Assembly: GCA_964017125.1 (NCBI GenBank)
Contig: OZ024907.1
Coordinates: 25,296,476 to 25,360,475, forward strand
DNA: 64,000 bases
Direction of reading: 5' to 3'
Source of the DNA: Flabesymbios commensalis
Lineage: Eukaryota > Annelida > Polychaeta > Terebellida > Flabelligeridae
This document shows positions 35,801 to 45,850 of the stretch, one piece after another. A program made the position numbers and the translations under genes. Every line of letters begins with the position of its first letter. Positions within the stretch are counted from its first letter, which is position 1. The notes beneath the pieces were generated by a model that worked only from the letters and a program-made list of their open reading frames with translations, had not been told where the DNA came from and searched no databases.

Positions 35801-35864
35801 TCGTTAGTCCGACAGGTCGATAGTCCGACAGGCCGTTAGTCCGACAGGTAAATAGTCCGACAAG
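35801..35864. repeat. 16-bp tandem repeat, four copies
   Basis: Units TCGTTAGTCCGACAGG, TCGATAGTCCGACAGG, CCGTTAGTCCGACAGG and TAAATAGTCCGACAAG follow one another without gaps. Confidence 0.9.
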
Positions 35865-36318
35865 GAGGTCGATATTTTTAAATAGCGAAATAGAGGATTA
35901 ACAATATTATTATTACTGTCGTGATGAATAGCGACGGAGACGAGATAGGTCTATCTATCTAAGTAACTAAGGTTGTTTAACTTTAAGTTCATTTGAAACT
36001 GGCATTGGAGACGCTAATGGTAGCTTCAAATGAATGAAAATTATTATCCTAACGATCAAAAACTAGACCTGTTAGGCCAAATAATTCACAATTGGTGCAC
36101 CTGATAGCTGAACGCATCTGCACGCACTGAAACGGTTAAGAGGAATTTTTTTTCTCTATTTGTCTGAAAGATCACATTTTTTTCACATGCAAAAAACAAC
36201 TATTGAATGGTATTTATGTGGAATCTCCACATGCTATGGCGCTTCAGGCCGACTTTCGCTGGATCAAACGAATCAGGTCATTCTGAATAATGCAACATTT
36301 TTTTGTTTTTAACGTTGG

Positions 36319-36455
36319 TTTACCATTCATTCATTCATTCATTCATTCATTCATTCATTCATTCATTCATTCATTCATTCATTCATTCATTCATTCATTC
36401 GTTTATTCATTCATTCATTCATTCATTCATTCATTCATTCATTCATTCAGTCACT
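36319..36455. repeat. (ATTC)n microsatellite
   Basis: About 135 bp of near-perfect ATTC tetramers; the I-H-S-F open frames through it are artefacts. Confidence 0.97.
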
Positions 36456-36534
36456 CATTCATGCGTTCCTTTGAAGTCCGACTTTTGATGTTTGTTGAAC
36501 ATCCATAGAAATCTAAGCTCCAACGATGGACCCT

Positions 36535-36640
36535 CCCAGTGAACACGAAACATTTAACCAATGTTGGCGTAATGTTGAACAACTATCTGCTACGCTACAT
36601 TAAACCAACATCGTTGATCCAATGTTGTGTCGTTAATATA
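36535..36640. mobile_element. CCCAGCAAACA-type MITE remnant
   Basis: The left end CCCAGTGAACACGAAACATT and AATGTTGG repeats in both orientations match the family at 20156. The right end is lost. Confidence 0.55.
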
Positions 36641-37171
36641 TAAGCACATTCATGTACATATGATGTTGATGTTTATCCATGAAAATAATTTAAACCTCCA
36701 TATGTCTCGTCGATTTGTAAAGGACAGACGGACCAGCGGACGGAGGATGGCCGAAGGAACGAGTGAGTGAAAGCACAGACGTGTGAGCGAACAGGCGAAC
36801 GGACGGACGACAGTGCGGACGAACACGCCGCTTGACGACATAAGCAGTCTTTCAGTTTAATTTAAGCATTGTATAAGCATTAACAACTTCCCATAGTAGA
36901 ATCCCCCTGAAACATGTACATTTTTGAAAAAAATATTATCCCTGGTTACATTATACGGCACTGGTTACATTATACGGTCGTATGGTACCTTTTTTCCCTG
37001 GTTACATCATACGTTGACGCTGCGACCGTAATATGTAACCAGTCGTGGTATAATGTAACCAGCTACATAATACGGCGCCGTATAATATAACCGGTTACAT
37101 TATGCGTCTGGTTACATTATACGGTTCTACAGGGCCGACTAAATTGTGTCATTCAAAATTTGCAGACTTTT

Positions 37172-37210
37172 TCATTTGGCTCACGCTCATTGTTGGATCG
37201 CTGCTTTTGG
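37172..37210 (+). pseudogene. PAQR-like relic upstream of the PAQR gene
   Basis: CATTTGGCTC-x-CGCTCAT-x3-TGGATC-x-CTGCTTTT matches 38631-38666 of the PAQR gene at 31 of 36 bases. In frame it gives SFGSRSLLDRCF against TFGSRSSLDHCF of the gene, just after its metal-site His. The similarity ends abruptly on both sides, and the 2.8-kb element ends 36 bp to the left. It may be the remnant of a second, destroyed PAQR copy. Confidence 0.45.
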
Positions 37211-37264
37211 GACAGTAGGCCGCTTATAGAATTTGTCCCGCACTGCTCCCCTCCCCCCTAACAC

Positions 37265-38030
37265 ACAAATGCTAAAAAGATGCCTGCGATGAACATCTGT
37301 AGTGGGTGGTTGGATGCAAAATATATATAAATCATATATATAATAAAAAATAGCACTGCGTCAAGAATAATATCAATAAAACCTTAGAGTTATGATAGCC
37401 TTCGTAAATGTTATTGACCTAGGCCTACATATATTTCGATTTCGTTTACACTTTATAATAACTTGTAGGCCTAATACACTGCAATAATTACTGTACTAGG
37501 CCTGCATCAAATTCGTATGCTGTTTTTTATAGTTGGACTCACTGCGACTACCTTGTGGCGTCAATGTATAATGATCTAATATTTAGCCGTGGACTTATTT
37601 AATAAAATCGGGTAAAATGATGATTCTGTTGCAATCATTTGACTAATTGTAGAGTTGATCATAAGAGCTGATTACAAAATAGACAGATGTTTCAATGAAA
37701 ACATAGTCGCCAATAATCAAGTCACTGTGGTGAGTTACACCGCCGCAATGATAATATAATTTAAAACCCATTATCGGAGAAATTACTATTTATGTGTGAA
37801 GATAATAATCAGAAAATGTGGTTCAGCCACTTATCAGACACTAATTATTTTATTTACTTAATTGAATAACACATCTGCTGATATAGGTCAATAAGTGCGT
37901 TTACTCCAGGTAAGCCGATATAAATATATGTAGGCCTAGTCAAAAATGTTTAGTAGTCACTTTAGTTACTGGATCTCTAACGCATTATATAATCACATTT
38001 GAAGTGGTTGAAGCAGCATGCCTTATATTT
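37265..38030. other. Upstream region of the PAQR gene
   Basis: AT-rich with several TAGGCCTA spots. No TATA box or other promoter element could be assigned. A possible acceptor (CCAAAACCTAG|GACCGATGG) immediately before the PAQR start hints at a 5' non-coding exon further upstream. Confidence 0.35.
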
Positions 38031-38105
38031 AATTAAACTAGGAATATACAATGGGTCCAGTGTGCCCATAATATTAGTAGTCGCCTTTGCCAAAACCTAG
38101 GACCG

Positions 38106-39314
38106 ATGGTAGCTCGCAATATCACAGTAAGAAAACGAGTTGAGAGCAATATGGGGAGAAACGTTGTTGTTGAAACACAAGACAATGAACCGGAATCAAA
38201 CTCTACAGATAATAATAACACGCTTACAAAACCTGTCCGGGATGTGGAGAATACCAGAGTATTATGGGATGTGGAGAATACCAGAGTATTATGGGATGTG
38301 GAGAATATCAGAGTATTATTGCCTCCAGAAAATAATTCAACTTGTCTTCTGTCTGCTACAGACTTACCACCACCCATGAGGCAACCATATATAGTGAGTC
38401 ACTACCGTCATCATCATAAACCACATATATTCTACTTGAGGAGCATCTTTAGTCTTCACAATGAAACATGCAACATATGGAGTCATCTTTTGCCAAGTAT
38501 CTTCGTCTTTTCCAGAGCTGTATACATTGCGATTAAGTATGACCTGATGAATGACATCACACTCTGGCCCCTTATCGCCACATACATGGGGACATTGTCC
38601 ACCTTACTGCTCAGCGTCATCGCGCACACATTTGGCTCGCGCTCATCACTGGATCACTGCTTTTTCTTTCAACTTGATTATTTAGGTATAGCCATATACC
38701 TCCAATCCATAGGAACAGGAATGCATTTTTTAGCTAGCACGTCAGAATACTATGAGGTATTCGGCAGTGCGCCTCTCTATGTTGGTTGGGTGTCGGCTGC
38801 TGTGATGACTGTTGTTTTTTGCTCTGTAAATCCCCGCATTAACCCATTCTACAAGCAGCTCCTGCTTCTGTTCTTTGTATTTAGCACCATGGTACTCAAT
38901 ATAGTACCGGTCATATATCGCCTGCACAACTATACTCAGGGCGCGCATGACCCGCTCATCATCAAAGGTCACCTGACAGCACAGGTCTTAGGAGTTATAT
39001 CCACTCTGTTTTACGGAAGTCATTTTCCTGAGAGATGTTCTCCGGGACGATTCGACATATTTGGACAAAGTCATACCATATTTCATATCATCTTGTTCAT
39101 TGGACAATTTGTTGGAGTAGAAACTGGAGTGATTGAATTCAAGTCCAGGGATTTAGAAACCAGGTTGATGGGAAGTCCGTCTGTTTTATCTGGCATTGGC
39201 GGATTTTTGTTAGTAGGAATATCTGGGTTTATCACTCTCCTCGTGACCAGAACCCTGAGAAAAAGGAGAGTGTTATCTGAAGTCTTAGAAGATTCTCAAT
39301 ATGGTAATCGGTAA
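38106..39314 (+). CDS. Membrane progestin receptor, PAQR family
   Basis: The single open frame of 402 codons starts at GACCGATGG; an in-frame stop lies at 38034. Family signatures in order: YLRSIFSLHNETCNIWSHLL (about 110-129), H174 with SRSSLDH...FQLDYLGIA (177-196), and PER-CSPGRFD--GQSHTIFH with H323 and H327. The three His are the metal-binding triad of the PAQR fold. Seven helices plus an eighth near 363-381 (GGFLLVGISGFITLLV) mark the mPR branch (PAQR5-9), whose members bind progestins at the cell surface, rather than the adiponectin-receptor branch. The N-terminus is long and contains three tandem 9-residue repeats. The C-tail is basic (RKRRV). An uninterrupted coding exon is common in mPR genes. 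The ligand in this animal is not known. Confidence 0.92.
   Translation: MVARNITVRKRVESNMGRNVVVETQDNEPESNSTDNNNTLTKPVRDVENTRVLWDVENTRVLWDVENIRVLLPPENNSTCLLSATDLPPPMRQPYIVSHYRHHHKPHIFYLRSIFSLHNETCNIWSHLLPSIFVFSRAVYIAIKYDLMNDITLWPLIATYMGTLSTLLLSVIAHTFGSRSSLDHCFFFQLDYLGIAIYLQSIGTGMHFLASTSEYYEVFGSAPLYVGWVSAAVMTVVFCSVNPRINPFYKQLLLLFFVFSTMVLNIVPVIYRLHNYTQGAHDPLIIKGHLTAQVLGVISTLFYGSHFPERCSPGRFDIFGQSHTIFHIILFIGQFVGVETGVIEFKSRDLETRLMGSPSVLSGIGGFLLVGISGFITLLVTRTLRKRRVLSEVLEDSQYGNR
38239..38319 (+). repeat. 27-bp tandem repeat coding in the PAQR N-terminus
   Basis: Three back-to-back units beginning GGGATGTGGAGAATACCAGA differ by a single base. They encode DVENTRVLW, DVENTRVLW and DVENIRVLL in the predicted non-membrane N-terminal part. 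Since 27 is a multiple of three, unit number can vary without a frameshift. Confidence 0.97.
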
Positions 39315-39319
39315 GAAAT

Positions 39320-40660
39320 CGTCACCTTGGTACTCCAGGGATGTATCTGCCCCTTTACTAAATCGAAGATATGATAATTAAATACGAAGATGAAGATTTG
39401 ACAAATATACATTGTGAAGATTGAGTTATGGGTCCGAGACAAAAAGTCTATTAAAAGGTTTACCTGTACTGAAACGTTACGTGTTATTTATATTTTAATG
39501 TTATTATTCATAGGTGGACCAACAGTGAACCAACGTTGAGCCACCGTCTCATGTTTGCTTGGTAGCGGAGCATGTATTCCATAGTAATTAGGGTCTTCTG
39601 ACTGTCACAGTTATTTTTGCAAAGTTTGTATTATATCATAATTTTTTTTTTTTTTGTGATCTCAAGTTCACAGTGTGGTTTTCAAACTCTTTCCCTCGGT
39701 CATAATGTAACGTTTAACGTTTACTGGCATAAATGGGTTTGAAAATGACTTTATCCAATGAAACTCACGTTAGATAGCCAAATATATTCAGTCGTTTGGA
39801 AAAACTACTGTCCGTAGCCTATACGAGCAAACTATACACCAGCGGAGTCCTTATGGCCTACAATATACTGTAGCAGCTCCGTGGTTGCGATGATCATGCT
39901 AAATACTTAATGTCCTTACCTTGTGTCCTTATTGACACATTTTATGAGCTATATGTGAGGAAGATAATTTTGCTCAATGAAACCTTTAATTCATAATCCA
40001 CTTACCATGTTGAGGAAAATTCATAAAAGTGCACACCTCATGCCTCAGGTTTTTGTGTCAATCGGGTGTTTTTGTAAATTAGATAACAACTGATGCAGTT
40101 ATTGTAACCACTTTACTAATAACATTGAAGATAAAAATATTTTACAAATAAACCAGTAATTGTATTACTTATAATAATACATGGGGAAAATAAACATATA
40201 CAAATATGAACATTAAACTATTTCATGTGAACATTTTGTTTATGTTATATTATAACAGATGTCTGTCTATGAAGCACAACTTATGTACTACTCAGAGTAA
40301 ATAATGAATAATGTCATTCTGTATGTAAATGTGTTTTTCGTTGTAAAGTTCTGTTCCTGGTGAGGTGTGCTCTGTCCTTCGCGAAATCCTGCTGCGAACG
40401 TCAAATCCATCTCGTGCACTGTGTAAGGTTGATGCAAAACCATCAGTTATAGGTGTTTGTAAACACATAATCGGAAAACAGAATAGTTGGCTCTAAATTT
40501 ATTAAATGGTGCATAGATAATAATAATTATTTTTACAACTATGTTTTAAAGCGAACGTTTCCATCATGATCTACATAGTCTACTTGAATGTGAAAACAGT
40601 GCCAGACATTTCAGCTTTAATTAAATGGAAAAGAAAGTACATACAGTACGGTTCAGCACC
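39320..40660. other. 3' flank of the PAQR gene
   Basis: AT-rich, with a fragment of the CCCAGCAAACA-type MITE at about 39510-39565 and a T-run near 39640. AATAAA occurs at about 40145, so the 3' UTR could be long. No other gene was recognised. Confidence 0.4.
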
Positions 40661-40665
40661 TTTAG

Positions 40666-40862
40666 TTAACCTTTACGACGCTGAAATATTTTTGCATAAA
40701 CCATGGAGACCAATGGGTTTTTTCATATGTTATGGGTCTACGGCCATTATAAATATTTTATACTTTTCAGTTCAGGGATCGACTTTAGACGTCAGAATCT
40801 GACGTCTGCAGACGTCAGATTCTGACGTCTAAAGTCCGTCCCCGCGCTGAAAGCTGTTTGAA
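40666..40862. mobile_element. piggyBac-type MITE with 56-bp perfect palindrome
   Basis: It starts TTAACCTTTACGACGCTGAA, carries the CCATGGAGACCAA block shared with 17000-17160, and ends CCGCGCTGAAAG. Positions 40781-40836 are an exact palindrome made of two GACGTCAGAATCTGACGTC-type units around GTCTGCAGAC. The right TTAA is worn (TTTGAA). Confidence 0.75.
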
Positions 40863-40868
40863 TAAATA

Positions 40869-41185
<317 letters not shown>

Positions 41186-41642
41186 AAATAAAAAATAAGA
41201 ATAATAATAATAAACCATACATCGATATTTAGCGTATTACATTATATGTATATAATATATAAAACCTCAAATTACGCAAATCTATACGTTTTACATAACT
41301 GGTAAGAAAATATATAATAATAAAATAAATAAAAAATAGTTATTAGAATTAATGTTTCTAGTAATAATTAGGTTGATATTACATATGGATGAGATCTACA
41401 CAATTCCCATAATTCTTATTAAAACATTCTTATTAAAACAAATGTTTCTTATTAAAACAAATGTACGAAAAATTCTACAAACATTTTGCATATATACTGC
41501 AAATACTTTTGAAGTACCGTGGTATTATAATTGATGTAGATACATATATAAGTAATAATAAAAAAATCAAAAAAAATCTTATATATATGGAAAATGCATA
41601 TATTTAAGTATATTTACATAACTCATATAAAGGTTGTTACCC

Positions 41643-41901
41643 TTCGCATTGACTGGTCAGGAAGGAGATCTAAGTTATGTTATTGTCAAGTTTAAATAAT
41701 GTATAATAAAAATAATTACAATTTTCGTTAATCTCGTGATTGCTTATTAAGATAATATCAGGGTGGTTGAGACTGTGAGCATCTACAAATAGTAACGATT
41801 CAGTTCAGACAAGTTTTTTTTATTTTTAATCTAAAACTTACTGTTCGCATTGACTGGTCAGGAAGGAGATCTAAGTTATGTTATTGCCAAGTTTAAATAA
41901 T
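41643..41901. repeat. 58-bp direct repeats 201 bp apart
   Basis: TTCGCATTGACTGGTCAGGA...TTTAAATAAT occurs at 41643-41700 and again at 41844-41901 with one mismatch (GTCAAG against GCCAAG). The spacer has no features seen. Confidence 0.93.
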
Positions 41902-43110
41902 TCCAAGATGAAAATTCAGGTCAGTGAAAATTGCTCATATTTGGCAAAATTAATTAGTGTCAACGATTCAGAAATCTTACTGATTGATGTCACGTGTTAA
42001 ATTTGCCATGTTTAAAAGCTGATACGCAATGAGCTAATAAAAAATTTAGAAAACAATGATTAAAAGGTTAACCTGACAATGATTGAATGAAATGTAAATA
42101 CCCTGTTTTTTAACGTGTGAATGCAATTAGGTCTAAATCATAACTGAAAAACATAACATCCTTAGTACACAGGTAACATAATAATGTTTTATTGGTAACA
42201 AAACATTTGGGGATCTCTTTACAAGTAATATCTGATTAATTTCCACGATACAACCTTTTCAAGCGTGATTCACTAATTGTCAGGTGATTTTGCGTGTTCT
42301 GTGCTGTGATTAAAAAAAAGGTCATGGTATAACTTATCTGATTTATAACTGGTTTTGAACACTATGCAGATGTAAATTGATGTAAAATCCCCCCCCCCCC
42401 GGCTGTCTGGACATCTTCAGATATAAAAACACATTCTAGATAAAACACCATCCACGCCTAGTCATTACACTCTGCACATATCTCAAACTCATAACTAAAC
42501 AAACGCAGCATACTTTCCCTTTTATTTGCAAATCACACTCATATAAATTATTACAAAAGCACTTGGATTACCGTCTCAATTTAAAAATGACGTACACACT
42601 ATTTATCTTGAATTACTTGTGCCGTAAACTTGAGAAATAGTCCATCCCCTTTTCAAAGTTTTGTCGAAGAAAACCAGTGGCGTAGCCAGTGTTGTGTTCT
42701 ATTTGCCTGAGCACTCCTTCAATATTTGAGTAAAAATATTTCTGTCAATTCACAAAGTTTGATCACACTAAACAACATAGGCCCACAGTGCAAATAAGGG
42801 AATAACAAAGATTAATTGCTCTCCATGGGGAGGGAAGGTCAGTACTGATCTCTAATAAAACAGCAATATTTAATTATAACAGGTTTAATACTAGTTTTTA
42901 TATGTATATATGTGTGGGGGGGGGGGGGCTTAAATGAGATGTTGTAATAGCGTCAAGGATACAGGCTTCACATGATTATGATTAGAATAGTCAATGATTC
43001 ATGCAGTACTTGAAGAGTTCAGTTATGATGGAGTTTTATGTATGTATCTAAAAGTATGATTGAAGGCATTATAACACCTCAAATAAATGACACACATGCT
43101 CACGTTGAGC
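41902..43110. other. Non-coding stretch with MITE remnant
   Basis: 41910-42080 resembles the bodies of the MITEs at 28400 and 33040 (GTGAAAATTGCTCATATTTG, TTACTGATTGATGTCACG). C- and G-runs lie at about 42390 and 42916. The rest is unremarkable. Confidence 0.45.
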
Positions 43111-43114
43111 GGTT

Positions 43115-43223
43115 CCCAGCAAACACAAAACATTTGTAAAACCTTTATGCAATGTCGGTTCAACGTCGAAGACGTTGGACAGACGTTGTATAAATGTCAT
43201 ACAAACGTTTTGTGTTTGCTGGG
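43115..43223. mobile_element. CCCAGCAAACA-type MITE, intact 109 bp
   Basis: It has perfect 17-bp inverted ends, CCCAGCAAACACAAAAC and GTTTTGTGTTTGCTGGG. The inside has the GTCGAAGACG near-palindrome in the centre. It has the same length as the copy at 20156-20264. Confidence 0.88.
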
Positions 43224-43488
43224 ATTACAGTAAATGATTGTGACTATACTCAACAATACAATGTGATGCTTAATATATGAATGTCCATAACCAGAGGATG
43301 ATAATTATTAAAACAAAGCTAATGATTGAGTACTTACCCCCTGATTCTATTCTGTCCATCTTGTAGCATTTCTGCTATCTCTGTGAATTCGCTTCTTGGT
43401 ATTCCACACAATCACTATACTGATGTAGTTCGCATTTATACGACGTTAAAAACTTTGACTACCACGACGTTTAAAAGGTTCTTTCTTA

Positions 43489-43552
43489 TTTAAAGGGACT
43501 CAATCAGGCTAAAATTATCATGATGATTTTAGCCTGATTGAGTCCCTTTAAA
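43489..43552. repeat. 64-bp almost perfect palindrome
   Basis: TTTAAAGGGACTCAATCAGG is mirrored by CCTGATTGAGTCCCTTTAAA with a centre that is itself nearly symmetric (ATTATCATGATGAT). The right-hand block TGATGATTTTAGCCTGATTG recurs exactly at about 1645 and 7056, inside the 3-kb transposon. Confidence 0.93.
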
Positions 43553-43960
43553 ATATTCAAATTTGAATGGCAAGCCATAAATACAGTATTTTTTTCAGAC
43601 AGTGTTTCAATTTATAGTATAGGCTACCTACCGATCTAAAATATTATATATATTATTATATAATTTAAAGTTATTGCTGACCTATTTTTCATAAAAATAA
43701 ATATGTCCCAAATTGAATTATTTGATTAACTGAAAGTATTTGCCACAATATATGTTATAAATTTCAGTATAGTTCCAGTGCTGAGCAGAGATATATTTAT
43801 TTCTGTGCAAGGAACAACATAAAATACCATTATTTGATAAAAAATATACTGCAGTTTAAATTGTATGCGTGATTTAAACGATGAAGATTATCATAAGAGC
43901 GTGCATTATTATTTACTTATGTTAAACAATATTACACTCACAATACAATAAAAGCCTAAC

Positions 43961-44155
43961 CTGTTTCACAGACGAAATGTAGTGGATAATGAGGGTTGTC
44001 TTTCAACTGTCTTCCTCGCACGTCCAGAGTTAGGTACTTGTCTTGTCCTGGGTGGTTTAGGACTATGCCATCATAAGGTACCAGACTACCTGTACTCCAC
44101 CAGTAACCAGCACTGTTTCCATAACCATTGGTATTATACGATCCCTTTTGATTGC
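43961..44155 (-). CDS. Secreted C-type lectin, second recognised exon
   Basis: Reading minus, the acceptor CTTCTAACAG precedes 195 nt encoding SNQKGSYNTNGYGNS..., then YWWSTGSLVPYDG (the W-x-TG strand of the lectin fold), then LHFVCETG with the last domain Cys. It ends in donor ACAG|GTTAGG, phase 1, so a short final exon should follow to the left. It joins in frame (split codon A|GC) with the exon ending at 45851. The inner Cys pair of typical lectin domains is absent, as are obvious Ca-binding EPN/QPD and WND motifs (only NHPGQ near the site). A small missing middle exon cannot be excluded. Confidence 0.75.
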
Positions 44156-44284
44156 CTGTTAGAAGCAATACTTTTACATATAATATTTTTATATGTTTGA
44201 TTAGTTCACTTTTTCGAAATAAGAGTACGGCATAGTCCCGGCGTCGGGCTTCCTTCTGTCGCGATATTGCCTCAATGTGCAGAA

Positions 44285-44400
44285 AGTGACGTGAAGCAAT
44301 ATTCATTCATTCATTCAATCATTTATTTATTCATTCATTCATTCATTCATTCATTTATTCATTCATTTATTCATTCATTCATTCATTCATTCATCCACTT
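44285..44400. repeat. (ATTC)n microsatellite in the lectin intron
   Basis: ATTC tetramers with a few ATTT interruptions, between the two lectin exons. Confidence 0.92.
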
Positions 44401-44659
44401 TATTTCGAAACAGATGAACCAATAAAAACATTCTATCACCATAATAAATCAAATAAATATTTGCCAGGTGACTAAAGTAAATGTATACAATCATGATATT
44501 AAAGTAGGTGTGTCCTAATGATTCTCTAACTTGTGGGCGCACAATCCAATGGCCCACATGCGCAACAATAACGACCCAGCTGCTTGAATTATTATTCTTG
44601 AAAGAAGTCATATGACTATATACGTCACATAAAATATTGAATTAAATGCTCGCGATGTC

Positions 44660-45045
44660 TATTGACAGGTGGACCACTGTCAATAGTACGTTAACAAACA
44701 TCATTGACAGGGAGATCCTCTGTTGACAGGGAGACCCTGTCAGACAGGATGACCCTGTCAATAGCACATTCCAGTTCATGACAGAGTGACCCTGGTAATA
44801 AGACGGTCACAGCCTCTGTTGATAGGGTGACCCTGGCAAAAAGACGGCCATATCCACTGTTGACAGGGTGACCCTGGCAATAAGACGGTCACAGCCTCTG
44901 TTGACAGGGTGACCCTGTCAGACAGGATTACCCTGTCAATAGCACAGTCCAGTCCACTGTTGACAGAGTGACCCTGGTAATAAGACGGTCACATCCACTG
45001 TTGACAGGGAGACCCTAGAAATAAGACGGTCACAGCCTCTGTAGT
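44660..45045. repeat. 41-bp minisatellite in the lectin intron
   Basis: Units start TGTTGACAGGGTGACCCTGG and contain AATAAGACGGTCACA. Clean 41-bp spacing is seen at 44817, 44858, 44958 and 44999, with a 59-bp variant (TGTCAGACAGGATTACCCTG) at 44899. The motif TGACAGGG..GACCCTGTCA is self-complementary. Confidence 0.9.
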
Positions 45046-45696
45046 GATACAACATTAAGTCAACAGAAAGACAATGTGTGTACTGGTCATTATGAATGCG
45101 ATTCCATTTGACAAGCAAATATATATCTATTTTAAAGTGCAAACGCACAGTGGGGACTTCTGAAATTTAAAGTCCGAAGTCTAAAATTTCAGTTCAGAAT
45201 GACTGCCAAAAAACTCATACGCGAAATTCCAATCAATATGTCATAATGAATTCAAATTGGCCGCAACAAAAACTCATAAAACCTAGCCGAAATATTATTG
45301 TTACTTGAAAAGTCACAATTCATGTCTAATTTTAAATTTTAGAATTAAAAAAACCCTACTTGATAAAAAAATGTATTTTTTTTTTATAAATTTAAATCAC
45401 CTAACAATACAAGCCAATTAACTTTGTTATGCTTATGTTACAAGGCAGGGTAGGTATATGGATAACCTTTTTGCACGCTTTCTTTAAAGTGTGCCAGCCA
45501 CCCCCCGTATATCGGTATAATGCCGGCCTGATACTGAGCAGATTCTGTCTGATGGAAAATTTGCGCCTGCAAAATTATACATATTCATAACATGCTTAAG
45601 AGAAACGTACAGACGATTTGCGCTCGACAGGTTTCCATCCGACAGGCTTGATGCATACAATCATTCGCGCTCGTTCTGTACTTGGTACACTCTAAC

Positions 45697-45823
45697 CAAT
45701 ATAGGTTCTTTAGAAGGAACCCTTCAGTACTATCACCATGCAACCCCTGGATAACCCTGGCAGAGTTCTCCTGAGGTTGCATGGTAATCGTTCTGAAGGG
45801 TTCCTTTTAAATAACCTATATTG
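45697..45823. mobile_element. 127-bp foldback MITE next to a splice donor
   Basis: CAATATAGGTT...GGAACCCTTCAG...ACCATGCAACC is mirrored by GGTTGCATGGT...CTGAAGGGTTCC...AACCTATATTG, giving arms of about 48 bp with a 30-bp loop. Pairing is nearly complete, which suggests a recent copy. In the pre-mRNA of the minus-strand lectin it would form a hairpin 27 nt after the donor. Confidence 0.85.
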
Positions 45824-45850
45824 TTTAGATAGTAGAAAATAACAACTTAC

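Larger units (their letters stand above)
34315..37136. mobile_element. 2.8-kb element with palindromic terminal arrays
   Basis: The left end starts GGGCCTGTAGAACCGTATAA and the right end is the reverse complement (TTATACGGTTCTACAGGGCC). From each end runs an array of the motif CGTATAATGTAACC in alternating orientation: about 127 bp on the left and about 195 bp on the right. The arrays include self-palindromes such as TATAATGTAACCGGTTACAT. The inside has no transposase, only a SINE, microsatellites and other repeats. It looks like a large non-autonomous DNA element or a composite. Confidence 0.65.

Noticed and set aside
35240-36508. Long FVRSFVRSF- and FIHSFIHS-type open frames
   Set aside because: They are translations of TTCG and ATTC tetranucleotide repeats.
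43320-43400. Minus-strand exon candidate ending in GGGGTAAGT
   Set aside because: The donor is good, but the frame is stopped just upstream, no acceptor or partner exon was found, and the peptide has no known match.
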